Below, piece after piece: positions 35,103-43,760 of a stretch of 64,000 nt of DNA. The DNA lies in the NCBI RefSeq assembly GCF_006740045.1, contig NZ_AP019749.1, positions 639,001 through 703,000 of the forward strand, read 5' to 3'. The position numbers and the translations under genes were made by a program. The DNA is from Comamonas terrigena NBRC 13299 (lineage in GTDB: Bacteria; Pseudomonadota; Gammaproteobacteria; Burkholderiales; Burkholderiaceae_C). The notes beneath the pieces are model-generated. The model was not told where the DNA came from. It saw only the letters and a list, made by a program, of their open reading frames with translations, and did not search any database. Within the stretch, counting starts at the first letter, position 1, and the number at the start of each line of letters is the position of its first letter.

Positions 35103-36305
35103 ATGCGAGAGAAGAACGTTGCGGCGTTGCCCGTGCTGGGCCGGTCTGCGCTGCTGTGGATGGCGCTGGCCTGTGGACTGTGCGCGGGCGGCAATTATTT
35201 CAACCAGCCGCTGCTGCACTCGATTGCCCGGCACTTTGGTGTGGACCAGGGAGTGGCGGCACTGTCGGTCACCTTGGCGCAGTCGGCCTATGCGCTGGGC
35301 CTGCTGCTTCTGGTGCCGCTGGGCGACATGCTGGAGCGGCGCAGTCTGGCGGTGGCCTTGATGCTGCTGGCGGCGGCCGGCCAGGCCATGGCGGGCTGTG
35401 CACCGTCGGTGGGCGGCTTCATGCTGGGCACGGTGGTGGCGGGCCTGTTTTCCGTCGCAGCCCAGGTGCTGGTGCCCATGGCGGCGGCGCTGGCCGCGCC
35501 CGGCCACAGCGGTCGCAATGTGGGGACGGTGATGACCGGGCTGCTGCTGGGCATTTTGCTGGCGCGCAGCGTGGCGGGCCTGGTGTCGGCATGGGCCGGC
35601 TGGCAGGCGGTGTACCAAGGGGCAGCGCTGTTGATGGTGCTGGTGGCCTGGTGGCTGTGGCGGGTGCTGCCCACCTCGCGCACGGCGCAGCCGGTGGCCT
35701 ATGCCCAGGTGCTGTCCAGCATGCTGGAGCTGCTGCACACCCACCGCGCGCTGCGCCAGCGCACGCTGGCCAGCGGGCTGGCGTTTGCCTCGTGCAGCGT
35801 GCTGTTTGCCACCATGGCCCTGCAGCTGTCGGCCGCACCACTGGCGCTGGATGACGCACAGATCGGCCTGGTGGGGCTGGCGGGCGTGGCCGGGGCACTG
35901 GTGGCATCGCGCGCCGGACGCTGGGTGGACCGGGGCCTGGGGCGTACCACCTGCACGGTGGGGGCCATCGCATTGGTGGCGGCCTGGCCCATGCTGTGGT
36001 GGGGCGGGGAACACCTGGGCTGGTTTGCCCTGGGCCTGGTGGTGATCGACCTGGGCCTGCAATGCCTGAACATCACCAACCAGGCCACCGTGGCCCAGTT
36101 GCTGCCGGCGGCACGCTCGCGCATGAATGCGGTCTATATGACGGGGTATTTTGCGGGGGCGGCGGCGGGCTCGGCCCTGGGCACACTGGCCTGGCACTGG
36201 GGGCAGTGGCAGGGTGCCTGCCTGCTGGGGGCGGTGCTGGCGCTGGGGGCCGCACTGGCCGCAGTGCGGCTGCGTGCGCCGGCGGGGCAGATGGCTGCCG
36301 CCTGA
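35103..36305 (+). CDS. MFS transporter
   Basis: 400 residues from ATG 35103. An in-frame TTG at 35094 is better spaced from the CGGAGGAA ribosome-binding site (35079-35086) and could be the true start. Twelve hydrophobic segments are seen. The N-terminal half has [18 protein letters not shown] and the loop 2-3 motif [11 protein letters not shown], pointing to the drug:H+ antiporter-like group (YnfM-like/arabinose efflux type). It probably exports a small compound; substrate unknown. Confidence 0.85.
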   Translation: MREKNVAALPVLGRSALLWMALACGLCAGGNYFNQPLLHSIARHFGVDQGVAALSVTLAQSAYALGLLLLVPLGDMLERRSLAVALMLLAAAGQAMAGCAPSVGGFMLGTVVAGLFSVAAQVLVPMAAALAAPGHSGRNVGTVMTGLLLGILLARSVAGLVSAWAGWQAVYQGAALLMVLVAWWLWRVLPTSRTAQPVAYAQVLSSMLELLHTHRALRQRTLASGLAFASCSVLFATMALQLSAAPLALDDAQIGLVGLAGVAGALVASRAGRWVDRGLGRTTCTVGAIALVAAWPMLWWGGEHLGWFALGLVVIDLGLQCLNITNQATVAQLLPAARSRMNAVYMTGYFAGAAAGSALGTLAWHWGQWQGACLLGAVLALGAALAAVRLRAPAGQMAAA

Positions 36306-36412
36306 AGTCTCGCGCTTTCTCTGTGGTGGCCGTGGCAGAGGCCACAATCGCCGGCGTGGTCTGCGCATGCCGAACCTGGCATGCGACAGGCCGTTTTCTG
36401 CAGGACACCGCT

Positions 36413-37042
36413 GTGCACCACTTTGCCTCCCTGTTGCTGATCGCCGGTATTTACCTGGCCGTGCTGGCCAGCCCCGGACCCAATTTCTTCATCCTCAGCC
36501 AGATGGCGCTGGATGGCCGCGCCCGCGCCGCGCGCTGTGTGGTGCTGGGGTTGACGACGGGGTCGGTCGCCTGGGTGCTGCTGTCGATTGCGGGTGTGGC
36601 CACCGTGCTGGCCCGGCACCCGCAACTGGGCACGGCATTGCGCGTGCTGGGGGCGGCCTACCTGGTCTGGTACGGACTCAAGCTGTTGCGCTCTGCCTGG
36701 AAAGTGCCTGCGGTCAACGCAGCACCGTCCACGGCGCTGGGGGGGCAGTCGGCCTGGGCGGCGTACCGCACCGGCTTGCTGACCGGCCTCACCAACCCCA
36801 AGGGCGCGGCTTTCTGGACCAGTGCGTTTGCTGCCATCTTTCCGGATGCGGCGCCGCTGTGGTTCTATGGCGCCACGGTGCTGCTGGTGGCGCTGATGTC
36901 GCTGGGCTGGCATCTGGGCATCACGCTGGTGTTCGGCATTCCGGCCCTGCGCAGCGGCTATCTGCGCATCGAGCGGGCCATCAACGGCCTGTCCGGCGCC
37001 GCCCTGGTGCTGTTGGGACTGCAGCGCATGGTGGCGCGCTGA
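36413..37042 (+). CDS. LysE/RhtB-family amino-acid exporter
   Basis: 209 residues from GTG 36413, with CAGGA 8 bases upstream. Six hydrophobic segments, with [21 protein letters not shown] at the family's hallmark position in helix 1 and [16 protein letters not shown] in the central region. The LysE/RhtB family exports lysine, arginine, threonine or homoserine from the cytoplasm. It lies tail to tail with an Lrp-type regulator that in turn is divergent from another exporter, so these genes probably answer to intracellular amino acids. Confidence 0.88.
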   Translation: MHHFASLLLIAGIYLAVLASPGPNFFILSQMALDGRARAARCVVLGLTTGSVAWVLLSIAGVATVLARHPQLGTALRVLGAAYLVWYGLKLLRSAWKVPAVNAAPSTALGGQSAWAAYRTGLLTGLTNPKGAAFWTSAFAAIFPDAAPLWFYGATVLLVALMSLGWHLGITLVFGIPALRSGYLRIERAINGLSGAALVLLGLQRMVAR

Positions 37043-37069
37043 AGGGTACGTCCAGTCGGCCTCGGCGCC

Positions 37070-37567
37070 CTATGCCTGCAGCGGGCCCCCGGGCAGCGGC
37101 ACCTGCAGGCCCACTTTCAGGCAGTTCAGCGCCACCGAGGTGCGAAAGCGCCGCACATTCTCGTCCCCGCCGAACAGCCGGGTGGTGATGGCTTCGAAAT
37201 CCGCCATGGTGGCGGCGGTGATGACCAGCAGATAGTCTGCTTCCCCGGTGATGGCATAGCACTGCTGCACGGTGGCTTCGTCCTGGATGCGCTGGCGCAG
37301 GCCAGCGGTGCGCAGCGGGTGTTCGTCGTGCACATGCACTTCCACCAGCAGGGTCAGCGGGCGGCCCAGGCGGGAGGCGTCCAGCACGGCGGTTTCCGCG
37401 CGGATCACGCCGCTGTCCCGCAGCCGGCGGATGCGGCGCTGCACGGCAGCGGCCGACAGGTGCACGGTCTGCGCAATGTCACGCTGCGCCACGGTGTTGT
37501 CGCGCTGCAGCAGGGCCAGGATGGCCAGGTCGAAATCGTCCAGGGACAGCGTGGAAGGCGTGGGCAT
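37070..37567 (-). CDS. Lrp/AsnC-family regulator
   Basis: 165 residues. The N-terminal helix-turn-helix is DDFDLAILALLQRDNT, then VHLSAAAVQRRIRRL. The C-terminal RAM ligand-binding domain follows from about residue 65, with the GEADYLLVI motif near residue 107. Lrp-type proteins sense amino acids and often control adjacent exporters. It is divergent from the RhtA-type exporter (37642) with a 74-bp gap and convergent with the LysE-type exporter. Confidence 0.9.
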   Translation of the reverse strand: MPTPSTLSLDDFDLAILALLQRDNTVAQRDIAQTVHLSAAAVQRRIRRLRDSGVIRAETAVLDASRLGRPLTLLVEVHVHDEHPLRTAGLRQRIQDEATVQQCYAITGEADYLLVITAATMADFEAITTRLFGGDENVRRFRTSVALNCLKVGLQVPLPGGPLQA

Positions 37568-37641
37568 GGAATGAGTGAAAGTTGCGTGAAGCCAGTCTAT
37601 TCAGAAGCAAAAAACCAGGAGTGGCGCAATATATTCTCGCC

Positions 37642-38538
37642 ATGTCGAATGTACGCAATGCACGCTGGCTGCCGTGGCTGGCCATCTTCGGTTCCGTGGT
37701 GTTTCTGGGGCTGGGTACGTCCTGGGCCAAGCACACGCTGTTTCCTGCCGTCGGGGCCCAGGGGACGACGGCGGTGCGGGTGGGCTTTTCTGCGCTGATC
37801 CTGTGGCTGCTGTGCCGGCCCTGGCGGTTGCCGCTGTCGCCGGCGGACCGGCGGGCCGTGCTGCTCTACGGGGCGGCACTGGGGGTCATGAACCTGTCTT
37901 TCTACATGGCGCTGCGCACGCTGCCGTTCGGCGTGGCGGTGGCGATCGAATTTTCCGGGCCGCTGGCGGTGGCGGTGTGGGCGTCGCGCCGGGCGCTGGA
38001 CATGGTCTGGGTGCTGCTGGCCATGGCAGGCCTGGCCCTGCTGCTGCCGCTGGGCCATGCGGTCAGCAGCCTGGATCCGGTGGGCGTGCTGTGGTCGGTG
38101 CTGGCGGCGGTGTGCTGGGCCAGCTATATCCTGTTCGGCAAGCGCATAGGGCATCTGCCGGTGGGGCATTCGGTGTCGCTGGGGCTGGCCATGGCGGCGC
38201 TGGTGGTGATTCCGGTGGGCGTGGCCCATGCGGGCAGTGCGCTGCTGGCGCCTTCGGTGCTGCTGGTGGGGCTGGGCGTGGCGGCGGTGTCGAGTGCGGT
38301 GCCGCTGTCGCTGGAGATGGTGGCCCTGCAGCGCCTGCCGCCCCAGGCCTTCGGCATCATGATCAGCATGGAGCCGGCGGTAGCCGCCATGCTGGCCTTG
38401 CTGCTGCTGGACGAACAGCTGAGTGCCGTGCAGTGGCTGGCGATCGGCCTGATCGTGCTGGCATCCATGGGCAGCGCGTTGGCGGTGCGGAGGTCGGAGC
38501 CGGCCCCCAGGGCGGCACAGTTGCCGGCCGAGGCCTGA
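37642..38538 (+). CDS. RhtA-like EamA-family amino-acid exporter
   Basis: 298 residues from ATG 37642. Ten hydrophobic segments; the first motif GSVVFLGLGTSWAKHTLFPAVG and the region MNLSFYMALRTLPFGVAVAIEFSGPL closely follow RhtA, the threonine/homoserine exporter. The second half has FGIMISMEPAVAAMLALLLLDEQL, the usual EamA repeat. It exports amino acids across the inner membrane and is likely controlled by the divergent Lrp regulator. The upstream AATATATT patch (GCAATATATTCTC, 37625-37637) resembles Lrp half-sites. It ends at a bidirectional terminator shared with cphA. Confidence 0.88.
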   Translation: MSNVRNARWLPWLAIFGSVVFLGLGTSWAKHTLFPAVGAQGTTAVRVGFSALILWLLCRPWRLPLSPADRRAVLLYGAALGVMNLSFYMALRTLPFGVAVAIEFSGPLAVAVWASRRALDMVWVLLAMAGLALLLPLGHAVSSLDPVGVLWSVLAAVCWASYILFGKRIGHLPVGHSVSLGLAMAALVVIPVGVAHAGSALLAPSVLLVGLGVAAVSSAVPLSLEMVALQRLPPQAFGIMISMEPAVAAMLALLLLDEQLSAVQWLAIGLIVLASMGSALAVRRSEPAPRAAQLPAEA

Positions 38539-38678
38539 ATCCCGCCGGGCGCCGCAGCCTTGGTGGTCCGTATGACGGCGCACACGGCCAAGGTGGCATA
38601 GACGGCATAGCTGCCCGGTGGCCCAGCGGCCATTTGGGCGCACTTCCTGTCTGCATCTCCCGCGGTGCATCCGAACGC

Positions 38679-38705
38679 AAAAAAGCCCCGGTGACGGGGC
38701 TTTTT
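38679..38705. terminator. Bidirectional terminator between the RhtA-like gene and cphA
   Basis: AAAAAAGCCCCG-GTGA-CGGGGCTTTTT, stem with A and T runs on the two sides. It lies 41 bases before the cphA stop codon on the minus strand and serves both converging genes. Confidence 0.85.
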
Positions 38706-38745
38706 CAGGGGCGGTACAGAGCAGGCTCTGCGGGCAGGCCGGAGA

Positions 38746-41316
38746 TCAGACTTCGGCGATGCGTTTTTGCAGGTGGGCCAGGGCTTCTTCCACCTGGTCG
38801 ACCAGCACCAGGCACAGATCGCCGGGTTGCAGACGGGCCAGCGCGTGGTCAATGGCGATGAACTCGCCATGGATGTCGGTCACATAGCTGGTGCGGCTGG
38901 CGCCTTCCAGACCCTTGCGCAGCAGGGCGATGACTTCGCCGTCCTCGCGGCCGCGCTGGCAGGCGTCCTGGTACAGGACCACATCATCGAAGGCGTGACC
39001 CAGGATCTGGGTCTGCTCGGTGATGTCCTGGTCGCGGCGGTCGCCGGCACCCGAGATCACCACGCTGCGCTTGTTGCCGGGCATGCCTTCGACCGCCTTG
39101 GTCAGGGCACGGATGGCATCCGGGTTGTGGCCGTAGTCGGCAATGATGGTGGCGCCCTTGTAGTCCATCACATTGAAGCGACCGGGGGCGTTGTCGCTGT
39201 CGTTCACAAAGCCGGCCAGGCCGCGCTTGATGGTGTCCCAGGGCAGGCCGGCACCCCAGGCGGCGCCGATGGCGGCCATGGCGTTGTCGACCTGGAAGCC
39301 GATGGTGCCGTTGCGGGTGACGGGAATGTCGCGCAGCGGCACGGATTCGCGCCACGAGCCTTCGGCAGCGACGATGGAGTCACCGTCCACATAGACCACG
39401 CGGTTGCCCTGGGCACGGTGTGTTGCCATCACGGGGTGGTGGCGGTCGGCACCGAAGAAGATCACCTTGCCGGTGCAGAACGGCGCCATGGCCGAGACGT
39501 GCGGGTCGATGGCGTTCAGCACGCCGTAGCCGTTGGGGGCCACGTTCTGCACGATGACGCGCTTGAGCACCATCAGCTCATCGACGGTGGTGATGAAGTT
39601 CAGACCCAGGTGGTCGCCTTCGCCCACGTTGGTGACCACGGCCACCTGGCAGCGGTCAAAGCCCAGGCCTTCGCGCAGGATGCCGCCACGGGCACATTCC
39701 ATCACGGCGGCGTCCACCTCGGGGTGGCCCAGCACGTTGCGGGCGCTCTTGGGACCGGAGCAGTCGCCGCTGTCGATCTGGCGGCCGTTGACGTACACGC
39801 CGTCGGTGCTGGTCATGCCCACGCGCAGGCCTTGCGAGGTGAACAGCTGGCCGATCAGGCGGGCGGTGGTGGTCTTGCCATTGGTGCCGGTCACGGCCAC
39901 CAGGGGGATGCGGCCGTCGTCGCTGCCGTTGAACAGCAGATCGACCATGGGCACGCCCACGTTGCGAGGCTTGCCATAGGACGGGGCCAGGTGCATGCGC
40001 AGGCCGGGGGCGGCGTTCACTTCGACGATGCCGCCGTTCTGCTCTTCCAGCGGGTGCAGCACGGATTCGCAGATCACGTCCACGCCGCAGATGTGCAGGC
40101 CGATGGTCTGGGCGGCTTCGATGGCGCGGGCCGCCACTTCGGGGTGCACGTCGTCGGTCACATCGGTGGCGCTGCCGCCGGTGGACAGGTTGGCGTTGTT
40201 GCGCAGCACCACGCGCTGGCCCTGGGCGGGCACGGATTCGGGGGTCAGGCCTTCGCCGGCAATGCGGGCAATGGCAATGTCGTCCAGGCGGATCTTGGTC
40301 AGCGCCGTGCCGTGGCCGGTGCCGCGGCGGGGGTCCAGGTTGACGATGTCCACCAGTTCACGGATGGTGTGTTCGCCGTCACCCAGCACCTGGGGCGGTT
40401 CGCGGCGGGCAGCGGCGACCAGCTGGCCGCCCACCACCAGCAGGCGGAAGTCGTGGCCGGGCAGGAAGCGCTCGACCATCACGTCATCACCGTACTGCTG
40501 CGAGGTGGCGTAGGCAGCTTCCAGCTGGGCGCGGGTGGTGATGTTCACCGTCACGCCCTTGCCCTGGTTGCCGTCCTGGGGCTTGACCACCACGGGCAGG
40601 CCCACTTCCTGGGCCACGGCCCAGGCGTCGTCCACGTCGGTGACGGGGCGGCCCAGCGGCACGGGAACGCCTGCGGCGTGCAGCAGGCGCTTGGTCAGGT
40701 CCTTGTCCTGTGCAATGGATTCGGCCACGGCGCTGGTCTGGTCCACTTCCGCGGCCTGGATGCGGCGGGCCTTGGAGCCCCAGCCCAGCTGGACCATGGA
40801 GCCGGCCGTCATGCGGCGGAAAGGGATGCCACGGGCTACGGCGGCGTCCACGATGGAGCCGGTCGAGGGACCGATGCGTTCATCTTCGTCCAGCTCGCGC
40901 AGGGCGGCGATGACGGGCGCCGCATCGAACGGGGTGTCGTTCAGAGCGGCCTGGATCAGGGCTTCGGCCTGTTCCAGGGCCTGTTTGCCCACGGCTTCTT
41001 CGGTGTATTCGACCACTACCTGGAAGGTGCCGGTCTCCAGTGTGGCATGGGTGCGGCTGAACGTGACCGGGCAGCCAGCCTGGGCCTGCAGCGACAGCGT
41101 GGCCAGTTCCAGCACATCGGCCAGCGACACCGGCTTGTCGGCGCCTTGCGGCAGCAAGGTGCCGATGGAGGGGAAGCGGGCGCGCAGGCGGTCTTCAAAG
41201 CCGGCCAGCTGGGCGATGTTGCACTCGGCCGGGGTGCAGAGCACGACGGCCTCTACAGCGGTGTTGCGGCTCCACAGATTGGGGCCACGCAGGGCACGGG
41301 TACGAGAGATTTCCAT
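38746..41316 (-). CDS. cphA: Cyanophycin synthetase
   Basis: 856 residues. Three-part architecture: N-terminal domain (about 1-160), ATP-grasp domain (about 160-470, with VKPQDGNQGKGV and VERFLPGHDFRLLVVGG), and a Mur-ligase-like domain with an intact P-loop VTGTNGKTTTARL near residue 476. The C-terminal lobe follows (VISGAGDRRDQD). The enzyme polymerises Asp and Arg into the non-ribosomal storage polymer cyanophycin: the ATP-grasp site adds Asp to the backbone and the Mur site adds Arg to the side chain. All key parts look intact, so this is the active synthetase of the locus. It lies 78 bp downstream of the second synthetase gene on the same strand. Confidence 0.95.
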   Translation of the reverse strand: MEISRTRALRGPNLWSRNTAVEAVVLCTPAECNIAQLAGFEDRLRARFPSIGTLLPQGADKPVSLADVLELATLSLQAQAGCPVTFSRTHATLETGTFQVVVEYTEEAVGKQALEQAEALIQAALNDTPFDAAPVIAALRELDEDERIGPSTGSIVDAAVARGIPFRRMTAGSMVQLGWGSKARRIQAAEVDQTSAVAESIAQDKDLTKRLLHAAGVPVPLGRPVTDVDDAWAVAQEVGLPVVVKPQDGNQGKGVTVNITTRAQLEAAYATSQQYGDDVMVERFLPGHDFRLLVVGGQLVAAARREPPQVLGDGEHTIRELVDIVNLDPRRGTGHGTALTKIRLDDIAIARIAGEGLTPESVPAQGQRVVLRNNANLSTGGSATDVTDDVHPEVAARAIEAAQTIGLHICGVDVICESVLHPLEEQNGGIVEVNAAPGLRMHLAPSYGKPRNVGVPMVDLLFNGSDDGRIPLVAVTGTNGKTTTARLIGQLFTSQGLRVGMTSTDGVYVNGRQIDSGDCSGPKSARNVLGHPEVDAAVMECARGGILREGLGFDRCQVAVVTNVGEGDHLGLNFITTVDELMVLKRVIVQNVAPNGYGVLNAIDPHVSAMAPFCTGKVIFFGADRHHPVMATHRAQGNRVVYVDGDSIVAAEGSWRESVPLRDIPVTRNGTIGFQVDNAMAAIGAAWGAGLPWDTIKRGLAGFVNDSDNAPGRFNVMDYKGATIIADYGHNPDAIRALTKAVEGMPGNKRSVVISGAGDRRDQDITEQTQILGHAFDDVVLYQDACQRGREDGEVIALLRKGLEGASRTSYVTDIHGEFIAIDHALARLQPGDLCLVLVDQVEEALAHLQKRIAEV

Positions 41317-41394
41317 GGTGTGTGTCTCTTTTGAGGCTGCTGCAGCCCGGGATGCGGGCGCAGCGGCAATGCAAGGGTGCGCGGGCGCTCGGTC

Positions 41395-43566
41395 TCAGGC
41401 AGGCTGGTATTCGAAGGTCTTGATGCCGGCCGCGATCAGGTCGGGCGCAATGTCCATGGCCCAGGCTGTGGCAATGGCCGCCAGCAGGGCCGAGGTGTCC
41501 ACCGCATGGCCCGTGGGCAGGCGCAGCGCGTCGAGCGTGCCCAGTGCGCGTTCCAGACCGCCGGTGGCCAGAATGACCTGCTGGTTGCGCAGCAGCACGG
41601 CACGGCCTTCGTTGGCGCCGCGGTGTGCGGCCACGACGGCGTTGTCGGCCTGGGCGCTGTAGAGCACCACTTCGCCGTCACACAGCTCGGCCAGGTCGGC
41701 CACTTCGGGCAGGTCGGCGTTCAGCACGCCGGCGCCATCGCTGAGTACCACATCGATCTGGGTGCGCAGCACGCGGCGCATCTGGGAGGCTTCGCGCACA
41801 TCGTGGTCGGCCAGGGTCTCGAAACCGTCCATGTCGGTGACCACGCCCACCAGGCAGCGGTCATAGGCCAGGCCTTCTTCCAGAATGGAGCGCGAGGTGG
41901 TCTGGATCACCGCGGCCTGGGCCAGGCGGTTGGTCAGCAGACGGTGGGCGCCGGCCCAGTTGGCGGTATTGGTCTTCTGCGTCTGGCGGTTGTTCAGGAA
42001 CATGCCTTCGCTGCTGGCCACGCCTGTGAGCTTGCCGGACAGCTGCAGCAGCCAGCCGACCAGGCGGGCGATGAAGGCGTTGTGGCGCGTACCGACAATG
42101 CCCACCAGGGGGATGCGGCCGGCATTGGCGCCGTCTTCACGCGGGAACAGGTGGTCGGCAATGGCCATCCCCACCGGGCGGGGAGCGCCGCTGGTGGGCT
42201 TGAGGTGCATCAGCAGGCCGGGGCCGGCATTGACTTCCAGGATGGCGCCCTGGCCTTGCATGGGCTGGGAGACGTCCTTGAGGATCATGTCCATGCCGGC
42301 GATGTCCAGGCCCACGATCTTGGCGGCCAGCGTGGCGTAGTAGGCCACATCGGGGTGCACGTCATCGGTGCAGTCGATGGCCATGTTGCCGTTGCGCTGC
42401 AGCAGCACGGCCTGGCCCTGAGGAATCACGGAGTCGGGCGTGACATGCTGGCGATTCAGTTCCAGCTTGACGGCGCCGGCATCCAGATTGATCCAGTCCA
42501 GCGGGTATTCCTGTTCGGGGCCGCGGCGGGGGTCCTGGTTCAGCACGGCCACCAGCTCGCGCAGCGTGGCCTTGCCATTGCCGTGCACCGACACGGTTTC
42601 GCCCTTGGTGGCAGCGACCACCTTGCCGCCCACCACCAGCAGGCGGTGTTCCACGCCGTCGATGAATTTTTCGACAATCACGTCCGAGCCTTCGGGCTCG
42701 GCCAGTGCAAAGGCGGCCTTGACGTCCGCTTCCTGGTACAGCTCCAGGGTCACGCCGCGGGCGTGGTTGCCGTCCGAAGGCTTGACGGTGACCGGGAAGC
42801 CGATGTCCTGGGCGACTTCCCAGGCTTCTTCGGCATTGGCCACGATCTGGCCTTCGGGCACGGGCACGCCGCAGGCGGTCAGCAGGCGCTTGGTGAAGTC
42901 CTTGTCCTGGGCGATGCCTTCGGCAATCGCACTGGTCTGGTCGGATTCGGCCGTCCAGATGCGACGCTGCGCTGCACCATAGCCCAGCTGGACCAGGTTG
43001 CCGTCGTTCAGGCGGATATGGGGGATGCGGCGCTCGCCGGCGGCATCGACGATGCAGCCGGTGGAGGGGCCGAGGTAGCGGTCGTTGATGGCCGTCTTGA
43101 TGGCGTGGATGGCCGGCTTGCGGTCAAACGGCAGATCGTTGATGGCGGCCATCAGCAGCTTGTGGCCGTATTCCAGCGCCACGCGGGCCACCGCCTCTTC
43201 GGGGCAGCGGAACACCATGCGGTAGACGCCGCGCTGGGAAATTTCACGGGTCTGACCGAATTCGGCAGGCATGCCGGCCAGGTTCAGCAGCTCGATGATG
43301 ACGTGCTCCAGCACATGGCCCATCCAGGTGCCACCTTCCAGGCGCTGGATGAAGCCGCCGCGCTCGCCCACTCCACAGGTGTGCTCGACCAGGTCGGGCA
43401 GCCAGGTGGTCAGTCGTTCGTTGAGGCCGGGAATCTTATTGGACGGGTAGTCTTCCAGCTCTCCCAGATCCAGCCAGACTTCCAACACGGGACGGTAGGT
43501 CCAGACGCTGGGGCCGCGCAAGAAGGTGGTGCGCAAGAGTTGGATGTCGTTGAATGTCTTCGCCAT
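41395..43566 (-). CDS. Second cyanophycin synthetase-like protein, degenerate Mur domain
   Basis: 723 residues from ATG 43566, homologous to CphA over its whole length but about 130 residues shorter at the C-terminus. The ATP-grasp domain is intact (VKPSDGNHARGV, VEKFIDGVEHRLLVVGG, ILEVNAGPGLLMHL). In the Mur-ligase-like domain the P-loop position near residue 487 reads VGTRHNAFIARL instead of GTNGKTTTARL, so the conserved Gly-Lys-Thr is lost, and most of the C-terminal lobe is absent. It can therefore probably run the Asp/backbone reaction but not Arg addition, or it acts as a partner of CphA. Comparable second synthetases occur in other betaproteobacteria and resemble CphA2 of cyanobacteria. 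Confidence 0.9.
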   Translation of the reverse strand: MAKTFNDIQLLRTTFLRGPSVWTYRPVLEVWLDLGELEDYPSNKIPGLNERLTTWLPDLVEHTCGVGERGGFIQRLEGGTWMGHVLEHVIIELLNLAGMPAEFGQTREISQRGVYRMVFRCPEEAVARVALEYGHKLLMAAINDLPFDRKPAIHAIKTAINDRYLGPSTGCIVDAAGERRIPHIRLNDGNLVQLGYGAAQRRIWTAESDQTSAIAEGIAQDKDFTKRLLTACGVPVPEGQIVANAEEAWEVAQDIGFPVTVKPSDGNHARGVTLELYQEADVKAAFALAEPEGSDVIVEKFIDGVEHRLLVVGGKVVAATKGETVSVHGNGKATLRELVAVLNQDPRRGPEQEYPLDWINLDAGAVKLELNRQHVTPDSVIPQGQAVLLQRNGNMAIDCTDDVHPDVAYYATLAAKIVGLDIAGMDMILKDVSQPMQGQGAILEVNAGPGLLMHLKPTSGAPRPVGMAIADHLFPREDGANAGRIPLVGIVGTRHNAFIARLVGWLLQLSGKLTGVASSEGMFLNNRQTQKTNTANWAGAHRLLTNRLAQAAVIQTTSRSILEEGLAYDRCLVGVVTDMDGFETLADHDVREASQMRRVLRTQIDVVLSDGAGVLNADLPEVADLAELCDGEVVLYSAQADNAVVAAHRGANEGRAVLLRNQQVILATGGLERALGTLDALRLPTGHAVDTSALLAAIATAWAMDIAPDLIAAGIKTFEYQPA

Positions 43567-43760
43567 GGATGCAGCGCTTGATGAGTGGTGGGCGGGCGGT
43601 GTGAAAGGCCACATATCGTCGCTTTTCACAGAGGTTGTCAGCCTAATAGGGGTTTGGAGCGTTAAGTCGTCAGACACCATCGCAATGGGCGCGCACATTG
43701 AGTGCATCCATATCCATCCACTGGCAGCGATCCTGCCGGAACGGATACAAACTGTTCAAT

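Noticed and set aside
38767..41334. 855-codon open frame antisense to cphA
   Set aside because: Composition dominated by His, Gly, Val and Ala with no domain; mirrors the codon structure of cphA, which has intact catalytic motifs.
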